64,000 nucleotides of DNA from Rubrolithibacter sp043763625 (GCA_043763625.1 JAYULL010000171.1:1-64000); one strand, 5' to 3'. Counted from the first letter of the stretch, positions 18,187 to 28,363 are shown. Numbers and translations are program-made. The notes: a model not told the origin generated them from the letters alone.

Positions 18187-19630
18187 CGCCACAGAGACTA
18201 AACGATTTACTTGACGAATTAGTTAAACAACCTACAGAAAGTGAGTGGGTAGAATTTAAACACAATTTTCATTCTGCAGAAGAAATCGGAGAACGGATAT
18301 CTGCAATTTCAAATGGCGCTTGCCTGCAAAATCAGGCATTCGGTTATCTTGTTTTTGGGATCCAAGATATTACGCATCAAATTTTAGGCACCTCTTTTAA
18401 AGCTAAAACTTATAAAAAGGGCGGCGAAGATTTAGAACATTGGCTGGCAACACGTTTAAATCCGCGAATTGATTTCAGCGTTTTCGAATTTGATTATGAT
18501 GAAGGGCGGCATATTTCTATGTATGTAATACCTGCCACGAATTCGCGTCCGGTTGAGTTTTTAAACAAGCCATATATCCGGGTTGGCAGTATCACTCGAA
18601 ATTTAGGAGAGTTTCCTGATAAAGAAGCTCGAATATGGCGGAAGCAATTCATCTCTTTTGAAAAAGAAATAGCCGAATTTAATTTGAATGCTTCGGATGT
18701 CATTCGCTTATTAAGTACCCAAACTTATTTTGATCTGCTGAAACTGCCTTATCCATCTGATCAAAGGGTGTTATTGATAAATTTCTTTCTGAAGGTTTGA
18801 TTGTAAAAGAAAAAAGCAGTTTTTCGATAACTAAATTAGGAGCTGTCCTTTTTGCCAAAAGTCTAAGTGATTTTGAATCCGTTCATCGTAAAACTATCCG
18901 TGTAATAGTTTACAAAGGCAAAAATAAAGTACAAACAGAACGCGAACAAATTGGCGGCAAAGGGTATGCCCTGGGATTTGAAGGTTTGGTAGATTGGATA
19001 AACAGCCAATTACCGGCAAACGAAGAAATAGGCAAAGCGCTAAGAACTGAAACAAGAATGTATCCTGAAATCGCTATCCGCGAAGTTGTGGCAAATGCTT
19101 TAATCCATCAAGACTTTTCTGAAAAGGGATTTCCAATGATTGAAATTTATTCAGACAGGATAGAGGTTTCTAATTCGGGCATTCCGCTAATTACTCCTGA
19201 TAGATTTATTGATGAATATGTTTCAAGAAATGAAAGCCTGGCAGATTTGATGCGCCGAATGGGCTTTTGTGAGGAAAAAGGAAGTGGTATGGATAAGGTT
19301 ATTTTTTATAATGAGCTGTATCAGTTACCGGCTATTAATGTAATTATAACAGATAAAAGGACTAAAGTGACTCTGTATAGCTATAAATCATTAAATGATA
19401 CAGATAAGAAAGATAAAATCAGAGCCTGTTATCAGCACGCCTGTTTAAAATATGTGTCTAATGAAAAAATGACTAATCAAACCCTGCGTGATCGATTTAA
19501 AATTGAAGACCACAATTATGCAACTGCGTCCAGAATTATTAGGGATGCTATTGAAGAAGGCGTGATAAAAGAAGATGACCCAACAAACAAATCCAGAAAA
19601 TATGCAAGTTATATTCCTTTTTGGGCCTGA
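18183..19630 (+). pseudogene. AlbA_2/HATPase_c_4 ATP-binding protein, split by a one-base deletion
   Basis: Two adjacent frames encode the halves of one protein of ~480 aa. The first half (18183-18800) is an AlbA_2 (Schlafen-like) domain: ESEWVEFKHNF, SNGACLQNQAFGYLVFGI, YIRVGSITRNL. The second (from 18797) holds the RecG-like HATPase_c_4 region: YPEIAIREVVANALIHQDFS, GSGMDKVIFYNEL. A winged-helix tail follows. Near 18762-18768 the frame PYPSDQ continues as KGVIDKFLSEGLIVKEK in the -1 frame; one extra A in the CAAAGGG run restores a single frame. I see no classic slippery heptamer. It may be a true mutation or a homopolymer sequencing error. Such proteins commonly ride inside type I systems. 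Confidence 0.85.
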
Positions 19631-19777
19631 ATCTTATGTGATGGTCATGTGATGGAAATGCTATATTTAAAACTAATAGCTTGATATATAGATCATTATT
19701 ATGTGATTGTTATGTGATTGAACCATTTAAATACAAAATTTTAAGCCTGAAACTAATCTCGAAATACAGTTAAAATA

Positions 19778-22102
19778 ATGAACGAAGCAGAAACCCGGGC
19801 CGAATTAATTGACCCTCAACTAACAGCAGCGGGCTGGGGCTTGGTAGACGGAAGCAAAGTACATCGAGAGTTTAACATCACTGCCGGAAAGATAAAAACA
19901 GGCGGCGGAAGGGCGATGCCCTTAAAAGCCGATTATGTTTTAAGTTATAAAGACCGCAAGCTTGCTGCCATTGAAGCCAAAAGCGATATTCAGGAAGTAG
20001 GCGAAGGCGTTGCTCAAGCCAAAGATTACGCGGAGAAGCTTCAACTGGATACCACGTTTGCGGCAAACGGTAAAGAGATTTACCGCATCTGCATGAAAAC
20101 GGGTAAAGAGGGATTAGTCGCCAATTTTCCAACCCCACAAGAACTATGGGATCATACTTTTGGAGATCAAAATACTTGGAGAGATCAGTTTGATGCAGTC
20201 TCATATCCCGATATCAGCGGAACTAAAAAACCTCGTTATTATCAGGAACTTGCGGTAACCAGGGTAGTAGACGCCATCGCAAAAAACCAACAACGTATTT
20301 TATTAACCCTTGCAACCGGGACAGGTAAAACAACCATAGCCTTTCACATTGCATGGAAACTGTTTCAAACCCGCTGGAACCTACAACGTGACGGAAGTCG
20401 CAGACCACGGGTTTTATTTTTGGCTCACCGTAATATACTAGCCAATCAGGCGTTCGGCGAGTTTACTGCTTATTCAGCTTTTAGCGAAGACGCCTTGGTG
20501 CGAATAAATCCCGCAGAAGTAAAGAAGAACGGAAGGGTACCCACAAACGGCAGTATATTCTTTACCATCTTCCAAACGTTTATGTCGGGGATGGATAGAG
20601 ACGGTAATCCGGTACCAAATTTCGGGGAGTACCCCAAAGATTATTTCGACCTTATTATTATCGACGAATGCCATACCGGTGGTGCAAACGCCGAAGGTAA
20701 TTGGCGTGGAATTCTGGAATACTTTTCTCCTGCCGTTCAGCTTGGTTTAACCGCCACCCCTAAACGGAAGGATAACGTAGATACCTACGCCTATTTTGGT
20801 GAACCTGTTTATATCTATTCACTAAAGCAAGGTATCAACGATGGTTTCTTAACTCCTTTTAAGGTAAAGCGCATACAAACAACAGTGGATGAGTATATCT
20901 ATACTAGTGATGATATCTTGATGGAAGGCGAAATCGAATATGGTAAAACTTACACAGAAAAGGATTTTAACGTTACTATAGAGATTAAAGAGCGGGAAAG
21001 GAAGCGTGTGCAGCTTTATCTGGCTGAGGTTGATCAGAAAGCAAAGGCGATTGTGTTTTGTGCTAGTCAGGGTCACGCTGCCCTAACGCGGGACTTGATT
21101 AATCAGAATAAAAAATCAACAGCAGCGAACTACTGTGTTCGTGTAACTGCCAACGATGGCGGCTTAGGCGACCAATATTTAAAGGAGTTTCAGGACAATG
21201 AGAAATCATTACCCACTGTTTTAACAACTTCCCGCAAACTTTCTACCGGAGTGGATGCTCGTAACGTTCGTAACATTGTATTGCTTCGCCCGATTCGGGA
21301 TATTATTGAATTTAAACAAATAGTTGGTCGGGGAACCCGTTTGTTTGATGGCAAAGAGTTCTTTACCATTTACGATTTTGTCGATGCTTATAAACATTTC
21401 GCAGATCCGGAATGGGATGGAGAACCTTTAGAACCCGAACCGGCAACACCTCGTCCGCCCGTTGGGACACCATTGCCGCCGGGAGATGGAGGCGAACCGA
21501 CTGCTCCGCCAAAGCAAAAAATCAAAATTAAACTTCGAGACGGAAAAGAACGCGAAATACAACACATGATGTCCACTTCATATTGGAGTGCTGATGGTCG
21601 GCCGATTTCTGCTCAAGAGTTTTTAGATAATCTGTTTGGTGCTTTACCGGCATTATTTAAAGATGAAGATGAACTCCGCAGCATCTGGTCTAATCCTTTA
21701 ACCAGAAGAACCCTACTTGAAAAGCTGGATGAAGCCGGTTTCGGGAAAGAAGAATTGACAGTTGTGCAGAAACTGATCAATGCGGAGAAAAGTGATTTGT
21801 TTGACGTGCTGGAGTATGTGTACAACAGCAACTTTACCCCGATATCCAGAGAAAACAGGGTTGTAAACGCGCAACCAAACATCTTTGCACTTTTGAATGA
21901 TAATCAAAAAGAATTTTTAGAATTTGTGCTTGCTAAATATATAGAAACAGGAGTTGAGGAACTCGATGAAGAGAAGCTGCCTAAGCTGTTGGAACTGAAA
22001 TACCATTCTTTGAATGATGGAGCGCAAAAGTTGGGTGGGGTGAAGGTGATAAGGGAAACGTTTATAGGATTTCAGAAGTGGTTGTATGAGGAAGTGGGAT
22101 AG
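19778..22102 (+). CDS. hsdR: Type I restriction endonuclease subunit HsdR
   Basis: This is the motor and nuclease subunit. The N-terminal nuclease domain shows Asp52 (KADYVL) and Glu66/Lys68 (IEAKS), a PD-ExK-type active site. The superfamily-2 helicase core follows, with Walker A ATGTGKT (179-185), the DECH box (296-299), LTATPKR, and the later VGRGTRLFDGKEFFTIYDF. The C-terminal ~200 residues would bind the methyltransferase complex; a Pro-rich linker (~565-590) precedes them. All key motifs are present, so the system looks active. It is separated from hsdS by the frameshifted AlbA_2 gene and a 147-base gap. Confidence 0.95.
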   Translation: MNEAETRAELIDPQLTAAGWGLVDGSKVHREFNITAGKIKTGGGRAMPLKADYVLSYKDRKLAAIEAKSDIQEVGEGVAQAKDYAEKLQLDTTFAANGKEIYRICMKTGKEGLVANFPTPQELWDHTFGDQNTWRDQFDAVSYPDISGTKKPRYYQELAVTRVVDAIAKNQQRILLTLATGTGKTTIAFHIAWKLFQTRWNLQRDGSRRPRVLFLAHRNILANQAFGEFTAYSAFSEDALVRINPAEVKKNGRVPTNGSIFFTIFQTFMSGMDRDGNPVPNFGEYPKDYFDLIIIDECHTGGANAEGNWRGILEYFSPAVQLGLTATPKRKDNVDTYAYFGEPVYIYSLKQGINDGFLTPFKVKRIQTTVDEYIYTSDDILMEGEIEYGKTYTEKDFNVTIEIKERERKRVQLYLAEVDQKAKAIVFCASQGHAALTRDLINQNKKSTAANYCVRVTANDGGLGDQYLKEFQDNEKSLPTVLTTSRKLSTGVDARNVRNIVLLRPIRDIIEFKQIVGRGTRLFDGKEFFTIYDFVDAYKHFADPEWDGEPLEPEPATPRPPVGTPLPPGDGGEPTAPPKQKIKIKLRDGKEREIQHMMSTSYWSADGRPISAQEFLDNLFGALPALFKDEDELRSIWSNPLTRRTLLEKLDEAGFGKEELTVVQKLINAEKSDLFDVLEYVYNSNFTPISRENRVVNAQPNIFALLNDNQKEFLEFVLAKYIETGVEELDEEKLPKLLELKYHSLNDGAQKLGGVKVIRETFIGFQKWLYEEVG

Positions 22103-22211
22103 TCCGAATAGGTTAATGTAATACAAGTTTTTTAAATTAAGGTTTCTTCTGATAGTGCGGACACGAACTGGGGAAGACGAATTAAATAATATAATCTAAT
22201 ATACCACACAA

Positions 22212-23012
22212 GTGAGCGTTTTTCGAGGAAATATTGATAACTGGCTGCGTCAGTGCGAGCCCGACTACTATTCTTTTTTTTTACGTGCATGGATCCCTTT
22301 TAATGCATGGTATGTAGCGGAGATGCCGCAACATAATAAAAAGGATCGTTTGTTAATTAAGGAATTGCAGGAAAATATGAATAGCAGGCCTCGATTACGT
22401 ATTCAGGGATTGCTCACTAATGATGACTACGAATCGGAAAATTTTAAATACCACCTATCATTATTACATTATAATCTTGAAAAAAAGAATGTTTCCCATG
22501 ATGGAAAAAAGCTTTCGTTTTGTTCAATAACCCTAACAGATAATCCAGTTAAGCATTCGAGTAAAGTAGATAAAAAAAGCAACAGATATAAGGCAGAAGT
22601 ACAAAATACTTATTATGAAGCATTAATTGTGGCTCAAAACGGGAAGACGCTTATGCACTATAAACACCCGGGTTTTGACATAGAACATTTGAGGCGACAT
22701 ATAAAGTTTATAGGATTGGCCGATAAAAAGATTCAAGAAATTATTGCTGAATGTTACGCGAATATTGACCCCAATAAGCCCACCAATTTAGTTACAAATT
22801 CGAAAAAAAAAGGCGATTATATTTTTTTAAATTCTGATCAACCAGCCAAATTCGTTAATGATCAAATCACAATAGGAAAAGCAATCATTGGAGTACTTTA
22901 TATGCTTCGGTGTATGCTTTTTCACGGTGAAATAGACCCTACTGATAGCAATAAAGTTTTATATGAACACTCCTACTATCTACTTCGATTAATTCTTAAA
23001 GACTTGAACTAA
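22212..23012 (+). CDS. HEPN-motif protein, putative defence RNase
   Basis: A GTG start. The 266-residue protein is helical at both ends. The C-terminal helix has MLRCMLFHGEI, an R-x4-H motif (Arg233, His238), the signature of catalytic HEPN ribonucleases. The N-terminal FFLRAWIPFNAWYVAEM is typical of HEPN domains that begin with an aromatic helix. The downstream DUF262 gene starts 1 base after the stop, so the two are coupled and probably act together. HEPN proteins of defence loci usually cut tRNA or mRNA during phage infection. That role here is inference from motif and context. Confidence 0.75.
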   Translation: MSVFRGNIDNWLRQCEPDYYSFFLRAWIPFNAWYVAEMPQHNKKDRLLIKELQENMNSRPRLRIQGLLTNDDYESENFKYHLSLLHYNLEKKNVSHDGKKLSFCSITLTDNPVKHSSKVDKKSNRYKAEVQNTYYEALIVAQNGKTLMHYKHPGFDIEHLRRHIKFIGLADKKIQEIIAECYANIDPNKPTNLVTNSKKKGDYIFLNSDQPAKFVNDQITIGKAIIGVLYMLRCMLFHGEIDPTDSNKVLYEHSYYLLRLILKDLN

Positions 23013-23013
23013 A

Positions 23014-24786
23014 ATGAATCACGCAGCAAATAACATTGAAGCCAAAAGTAAAACGCTCAAGGACCTCTTAAAAGAGCGTAAATATCAAGTTAAATATTTT
23101 CAAAGAGAATATAAATGGGAAAAGAACCATATCGAAGACCTTATTATAGATTTGGAAAAGAGCTTTTTTTCAAATTTTCAAGTCGAACATACACGAGAAG
23201 ACGTGCCCGACTACGATTGTTACTATATGGGGCCTGTTGTGCTTTATAGGGAAAAATCTTCTTTTGTTATAGTCGACGGTCAACAACGACTAACTTCCTT
23301 TACTTTATTATTGATATATCTAACCCATTTGCAAAAAGAAATTTTTGTTGGAAATAAAAAGAAGATACAAAATTTAGATGAATATATCTATTCACAGCCT
23401 TATGAGAAGGAGACGTTTAACTTAGAAATTCAAGAACGCGAGGACATACTAAGGTGTTTATTTAAAAGTCTTGATCTGGAAGACGGGTTTCTCCTTAATG
23501 AATCCTCCCAGAATATATTAGACAGATATATTGATATAGTTGAATTATTCCCACCTACGCTAAAAAAAGACTATGTATTACCCTTATTTATTAATTGGCT
23601 TGTCGAGAAGTTGATATTTATTGAAATACTGTCGCAGTCCAGTGATAGTGCCTATACGATCTTTGAAACAATGAACGACAGAGGATTAAATCTTACTCAG
23701 TCAGAAATGTTAAAAAGTTATCTTTTATCAAGTGTGAAAGATGAGGAAAAAATAAAAGAACTTGACGCGGCATGGAAACAGAAAATTAGCTTAATTAAAA
23801 CCTATAGTAGTGACGAAGATCAAGATTTTTTTAAAGCTTGGTTAAGAGCCAAATATGCTGTGGGCATAAGGACTACCGAAAAAGGTGCTATTAACGAGGA
23901 TTTTGAAAAAATTAGTACCAGGTTTAGCAATTGGGTTCAGGACAATTCTAAAAGATTGTTGAATTTAAATACTCCTGACGATTATTTTTATTTTATTGAG
24001 TCTGATTTCGATTTCTTCAGTGATATCTATTTGAAATTGTCCGAGATGGAGTTTAGCGAGAGTTTGCCAGAGCAAAGGTTTAAGTTACTTTCATACAAAG
24101 GTATTTCCCAATCATTGTCTTATCCTTTAATAATCTCTACAATTCAAAAGATTGATGATAACGAAACGGTGAATAAAAAGATAGAAACTTCGGTAAGTTA
24201 TCTTGATTCTTTTTCAATTTATAGATTGCTATTAAATGAGTCAATAACTCATAGTACTGTTCGAAACAAAATATACACTAAAATAAAGGAGATAAGAGAC
24301 AAAAGTTTTGAAGAAATAAGGGAAAACCTAAATGGCGAGATTGAGGATCTAAAGAAGCGATTTTTGAAGGAGATAGACTATATTCCTTTTTATCCTAACT
24401 TCGGAAAATATGTCTTAGCGAGGGTATATAAGAGTAGAAATCCGCCTTTGTTTTTCGAAAATATCTATTTTCAAAGAAGGACAGCTTCTCTTGTCTTATT
24501 TCATTTTTTTACCCTTGACGATGTTGATGTAGAAGTACAAAAATTACCGAAAGGCTTGAAGGATATTATCATCAGAAGTTTATGCTCATACTGTTTGGTT
24601 ACAAAAGAAGTTTTCAGTGAAGTGTCACGTCTCTCTTTGGTGAAGCGAATCCAATACTTGCTAAATAAGGGGTTTATTTATGAATTTTCCGATCTCAAAG
24701 AAGTCGATTTAACAAATTTAAGAGAGTTCTTTATTACCCGTAATAAGCGTATGAAAGAGACTGTCATTAACTTGTGGAAGGTATGA
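23014..24786 (+). CDS. DUF262 (ParB/Srx-fold) protein, defence-associated
   Basis: A 590-residue protein. Residues ~1-250 are a DUF262 domain: YFQREYKWEK (28-37), the nucleotide-binding DGQQRLTSFT (88-97), and the later YTIFETMNDRGLNLTQSEML. DUF262 occurs in the GmrSD-type modification-dependent enzymes that cut glucosylated phage DNA, usually with a DUF1524 HNH domain. I find no HNH (H..P-type) motif in the C-terminal ~340 residues, which are helical and unrecognised. The nuclease may therefore be supplied by the HEPN partner or by an unknown fold. It is the last gene of the island. Confidence 0.82.
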   Translation: MNHAANNIEAKSKTLKDLLKERKYQVKYFQREYKWEKNHIEDLIIDLEKSFFSNFQVEHTREDVPDYDCYYMGPVVLYREKSSFVIVDGQQRLTSFTLLLIYLTHLQKEIFVGNKKKIQNLDEYIYSQPYEKETFNLEIQEREDILRCLFKSLDLEDGFLLNESSQNILDRYIDIVELFPPTLKKDYVLPLFINWLVEKLIFIEILSQSSDSAYTIFETMNDRGLNLTQSEMLKSYLLSSVKDEEKIKELDAAWKQKISLIKTYSSDEDQDFFKAWLRAKYAVGIRTTEKGAINEDFEKISTRFSNWVQDNSKRLLNLNTPDDYFYFIESDFDFFSDIYLKLSEMEFSESLPEQRFKLLSYKGISQSLSYPLIISTIQKIDDNETVNKKIETSVSYLDSFSIYRLLLNESITHSTVRNKIYTKIKEIRDKSFEEIRENLNGEIEDLKKRFLKEIDYIPFYPNFGKYVLARVYKSRNPPLFFENIYFQRRTASLVLFHFFTLDDVDVEVQKLPKGLKDIIIRSLCSYCLVTKEVFSEVSRLSLVKRIQYLLNKGFIYEFSDLKEVDLTNLREFFITRNKRMKETVINLWKV

Positions 24787-24958
24787 ACAAAGAGTTTTAA
24801 TCTTCTGCTCTTGTTGGTGTTGTCACCAAAAAGCCTGAAGGAGATTGCCCGAATCAGAATACTATCGATACTCGTCTTCTCGGTTTTATATCGTGGTTAT
24901 GACGAGATTTAAGATGGTGAGCAGTTTTGTTGGTAACAATACCAACAAAGGCGGAAGT

Positions 24959-24992
24959 ATAGCAGTGCAATTGATTACAGCGGAGGAAAAGG
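24959..24992 (+). repeat. 34-base sequence shared with 34148-34182
   Basis: TATAGCAGTGCAATTGATTA followed by CAGCGGAGGAAAAGG is near-identical to a stretch 9 kb downstream. Both could encode a YSSAI.Y.GGKGF peptide, so they may be remnants of the same small gene. There is no gene between 24787 and 25083. Confidence 0.5.
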
Positions 24993-25002
24993 CTTTTTTT
25001 CT

Positions 25003-25051
25003 CCGCAGAGTCTCCTGCGCCAAAGCAATAACCCTGATAGGGACTCTGCGG
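25003..25051 (+). repeat. REP-like palindrome, copy A
   Basis: The arms CCGCAGAGTC and GACTCTGCGG enclose a ~30-base loop. It stands directly upstream of a RAYT-like transposase remnant, as REP elements do. Further copies are at 28074, 30024 and 32254. Confidence 0.75.
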
Positions 25052-25083
25052 TAAACGTATCTTTCTCGTACCTTTAGTCAACT

Positions 25084-25330
25084 ATGCCTGTCAGAAGAAC
25101 TATTCACGAATCTCAGGGAATCTATTTCATTACTTTCACTTGTGCACGTTGGCTAAAATTATTTAAACTGACGAACAGCTATGATCTCGTCTACAATTGG
25201 TTCAATTACCTCAGCAAGCAAGGGCATCATATTATCGGTTATACCGTAATGCCCATCACGTTCATGCGATAATTGCTTTTAAGAATACCGAACCTTGCCC
25301 GGAAGCGTACAGTCAATCGATATGGCTGAG
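25084..25330 (+). pseudogene. REP-associated tyrosine transposase (RAYT, Y1_Tnp) remnant
   Basis: The frame opens MPVRRTIHESQGIYFITFTC, the usual start of RAYT/IS200-like transposases. It continues to GYTVMP, after which the frame breaks. One missing A in the CCCATCAC region would restore the hallmark MPNHVHAIIAFKN with its HxH catalytic pair. The sequence then decays before the next gene. The catalytic Tyr region is absent, so it is inactive. A REP palindrome sits ~30 bases upstream. Confidence 0.8.
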
Positions 25331-25416
25331 ACGAACAGCAACCAACGTAAATTAACATTATGTGGGCTAACGAATTTTCCTTAAATTCATTCCCGCACTT
25401 CAATACCCAAACAGCT

Positions 25417-26994
25417 ATGAAAAAAGAAATCTCCGCGTCCGAAACGAAAGACGATCTATCGGGGAAGGCCTCCGGCATGAGCCGCCGCCAATTTGTTTCA
25501 CTGACCGGCACAACTGCACTTGGCTTCTCAATTGTACCAAGACACGTGCTGGGAGGTACCGGCTATATCGCACCCAGCGATAAGATCACGATGGCTTATA
25601 TCGGCATGGGTACACAGGGCATTCGTGAATTGTTACCGCTCCTAACCGTTCCGGAAATTCAGGTAGTGGCTGTTTGTGATCCTTGCAAAGAAGCAAGAGG
25701 CTATCGCGATTGGGACATCAATTCCCTTAAAAATGAAGTGCGTAAAGCACTCAACAAGCCTGACTGGACTCCCGGCGGCGACAACACGATCCCGGGAGGA
25801 TTGGACAACGGCAAAGAGATAGTAGAAGCTTGGTACGCATCGATGCGCCCCGACAAAAAGTACAAAGGCTGTGCGGCCTATGCGGATGTGAGGGAATTGT
25901 TGGAAAAAGAAAAAGGCCTTGATAGTGTCAGGATCATGACACCTGACCACCTGCATGGAGTTTTAGCAATGGCCGCAATTAAAAGGGGAAAGCATGTGCT
26001 GATGCATAAACCGCTCTCTAACCGTTTGCTGGAAGGAAAGAAGGTAATTGAACTAGCCCGTAGCCGCCCTAAGGTGATCACACATCTGATACCTTGGGAC
26101 TCTAACGGTTCTATGGAGACGGTAATGGCCTGGATTAACGCAGGTGCCATCGGCAAACTTACTGAAGTGCACAACTGGACCAACCGGCCGGTGTGGCCGC
26201 AATTTCCTGAACTGCCTACGGACAAGCCTCCGGTTCCCGAGGGCTTTAACTGGGATCTTTGGCTCGGCCCTGAAAGCGATCGAGCTTATCATCCTAACTA
26301 TACTCACATGGTTTTCCGAGGCTGGTACGACTTTGGTGGCGGCGCGATGGCGGACATGGGACATTACAGCCTTTGGACGGTATTTGAAGCACTGCGGTTA
26401 ACCTCTCCAACATCCGTGGAACCGCATCGCAGCCATGTAGTCAGCTTTAACGGCCCGGTGCCCTCTCAGATAAATAATGATTTTTCTTTCCCGTTGGCCA
26501 CCTCGGTACGTTTCCGCTACCCGGCAAATGAAGCTCGTGGGCCGGTAGACTTATTTTGGTACGATGGCGGCATGCGACCTGCTGTACCGGAAGAACTGTC
26601 AGCCGTATACAAAGAGTTGCCGGCGGAAGGAATGCTGTTCGTGGGGGAAAAGGGGAAGATCCTCACAGGCTTTCGCCTGGAGGACCCGCAGATTATTTCG
26701 GGAATCAAAATGGAGGCGCCGGCGGGGGTAGTACAAAAAATTAGTGGCCGGGTACAAATGACGACCGAGGCATTGCCGCGGTTTGTACAAGCCTGTAAGG
26801 CCGGCAAGCAATACCCGGGTAGTTTTTCGGATGCAGGTTATATAACCGAAGCCGTAAACCTCTATGCGGCAGCCCTGCGTGCCAATAAACTACTCAAATA
26901 CGATGCAGCTTCCGGTAAGATTACTAATGTGGAAAGCGCTAATAAGTACCTGCAGCGCGACTACCGGCCGGGATGGCAGCTTGGTTCCATTTAA
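25417..26994 (+). CDS. Exported Gfo/Idh/MocA-family oxidoreductase
   Basis: I prefer the ATG at 25417 (MKKEISASETKDD). A Tat signal follows (SRRQFVSLTGTTALGFSIVP, twin Arg at residues ~22-23), so the enzyme would be exported folded with its NAD(P). The Rossmann fold has ITMAYIGMGTQGIREL, then VVAVCDPCKE, and the active region contains HVLMHKPLS, where a Lys occupies the usual EKP-like site. The family oxidises or epimerises sugars and glycosides. It is 525 aa, slightly long because of the signal and linker. It is followed 25 bases later by a sugar isomerase-like gene. Confidence 0.88.
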   Translation: MKKEISASETKDDLSGKASGMSRRQFVSLTGTTALGFSIVPRHVLGGTGYIAPSDKITMAYIGMGTQGIRELLPLLTVPEIQVVAVCDPCKEARGYRDWDINSLKNEVRKALNKPDWTPGGDNTIPGGLDNGKEIVEAWYASMRPDKKYKGCAAYADVRELLEKEKGLDSVRIMTPDHLHGVLAMAAIKRGKHVLMHKPLSNRLLEGKKVIELARSRPKVITHLIPWDSNGSMETVMAWINAGAIGKLTEVHNWTNRPVWPQFPELPTDKPPVPEGFNWDLWLGPESDRAYHPNYTHMVFRGWYDFGGGAMADMGHYSLWTVFEALRLTSPTSVEPHRSHVVSFNGPVPSQINNDFSFPLATSVRFRYPANEARGPVDLFWYDGGMRPAVPEELSAVYKELPAEGMLFVGEKGKILTGFRLEDPQIISGIKMEAPAGVVQKISGRVQMTTEALPRFVQACKAGKQYPGSFSDAGYITEAVNLYAAALRANKLLKYDAASGKITNVESANKYLQRDYRPGWQLGSI

Positions 26995-27019
26995 TTCACT
27001 TCAAAAAAGAAACTAAACA

Positions 27020-27874
27020 ATGAAGCGCAAAGCATTCCTAAAAACAACCGCCACCGGTCTTGGAGGTGCGTTTTTCCTGGCCCATTTACCCGGTCAGCTG
27101 CTAGCTGCCACCCGCCTAATGAACATTCCGCTCGGTTTCCAAACTTGGGTGGTAAAAGACGCCCTCGCCAATGACTTTTCCGGTACACTGAAAACGATGG
27201 CCGCAGAAGGCTTCCGGACGGTAGAAATGTGTTCGCCGAAAGGATACGAGAAAATGGGTTTTGGCCCGCTTGCCGCAATGAAGGTATCCGACATGCGCAG
27301 CATCATCACAGATGCCGGGTTAACCTGCCCAAGCTGCCATTATACGTTTACCGAATTGACGGCACAAAACCTTGATGAGAGTATTGAATTTGCAAAGCAG
27401 TTGGGAATCAAGCACATGATCTGTTCTCACCCGGGCCTGCCGGCGACGGCAACACTTGACGAATACCTGTTGCGAGCCGATGAGCTTAACAAAGCGGCTG
27501 AGAAGATAAAAAAAGCGGGGCTTCAGCTGGGCTATCACAATCACAGTATTGAGTTTGCTGTGTTGTCCGGCCGGCTGATATATGATGCGCTTCTTGAGCG
27601 TTTAGACCCGACGCTGGTAAAAATGCAGTTTCAGACGGAAGTGATCAATCTTGGTTACAAAGGCGCCGATTATTTCAAGAAGCATCCCGGCCGATTTATT
27701 TCAGCTCACCTCTCCGACTGGACAGCGGACAAAAAGGAGATGCCGATAGGAAAAGGGGTAATAGACTGGAAAGAATTTTTTGCAGCTGCAAAAAATGCAG
27801 GCATAGAAACTTTTTTTGTGGAGATGACACCCGTAACTTTTAAAGAAAGCGTCAGGTATATACGTTCCCTTTAA
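27020..27874 (+). CDS. Exported sugar phosphate isomerase/epimerase-type TIM-barrel protein
   Basis: A signal-like N-terminus (MKRKAFLKTTATGLGGAFFL) is followed by a xylose-isomerase-like TIM barrel. Metal and substrate residues are visible in GYHNHSIEF, FVEMTP and ISAHLSDWT. At 284 aa it fits the AP-endonuclease-2/IolE superfamily. It sits 25 bases after the oxidoreductase gene, and the two probably act in sequence on a 3-keto-sugar or similar compound in the periplasm; that step is inferred from similar pairs. The substrate is not identifiable. Confidence 0.85.
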   Translation: MKRKAFLKTTATGLGGAFFLAHLPGQLLAATRLMNIPLGFQTWVVKDALANDFSGTLKTMAAEGFRTVEMCSPKGYEKMGFGPLAAMKVSDMRSIITDAGLTCPSCHYTFTELTAQNLDESIEFAKQLGIKHMICSHPGLPATATLDEYLLRADELNKAAEKIKKAGLQLGYHNHSIEFAVLSGRLIYDALLERLDPTLVKMQFQTEVINLGYKGADYFKKHPGRFISAHLSDWTADKKEMPIGKGVIDWKEFFAAAKNAGIETFFVEMTPVTFKESVRYIRSL

Positions 27875-28363
27875 CCGGCAGCCCGGTCTCGGCTAGTCCG
27901 AGTATAATAGTATTTATCCATGCAAACGCTAGCCAAGGAGAAGAAAGGCTTGTAGAAAGTTCCGCTGATTACGAGACCGGTTCGGCAAGGTTTATGAATT
28001 GGGTGAGAGGGGTAGAGTGTGAATTACAACGTACCTTGAGTTTACAGGATATCGATTTAACAAAGCAGTAGCGCCGCAGAATCCCTGAAGAAGGAGACTC
28101 TGCGGGAAAGAAAAGCACCCGAAGGTGATACAATGGAGAGTAGCAAGGAGTGGATGCTATGGTTGATGAAACGGGCAGGCGCAACAGTAGCGCCAAAGAT
28201 TAATCTGAAACAGGTAGAGTCAAATAAGAAATGGCATTTATATAATGAGTCTTAGAGACACGCTGCGCCCAGAATGAGGGTTAAATCAAATAAACTAAAT
28301 ATATAGTTCAAAATTGGCTTTCTTAAAAGTTAATTCTACCTTCACCTACAATATCTTATTTTT
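27875..28363. other. Gene-free stretch with REP palindrome
   Basis: About 490 bases without a credible gene. It contains REP copy B and, just before the next gene, a possible weak promoter: TTGG at 28314 and TACCTTCA at 28337, spaced by about 20 bases. Confidence 0.4.
28074..28105 (+). repeat. REP-like palindrome, copy B
   Basis: The arms CCGCAGAATCC and GGAGACTCTGCGG flank a short AT-rich loop. It is the same family as the copies at 25003, 30024 and 32254. No transposase fragment is beside it. Confidence 0.75.

Noticed and set aside
18760..18800. Programmed -1 frameshift in the AlbA_2 gene
   Set aside because: The CAAAGGG run does not form a standard slippery heptamer in the first frame and no downstream stem is evident; a deletion or sequencing error is simpler.
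24845..25081. Short frames on both strands at 24.85-25.08 kb
   Set aside because: They cover a dispersed repeat and a REP palindrome and show no domain; treated as non-coding.
26053..26364. Long frames opposite the Gfo/Idh/MocA gene
   Set aside because: The local GC-richness of this gene opens spurious frames; the plus-strand product has all family motifs.
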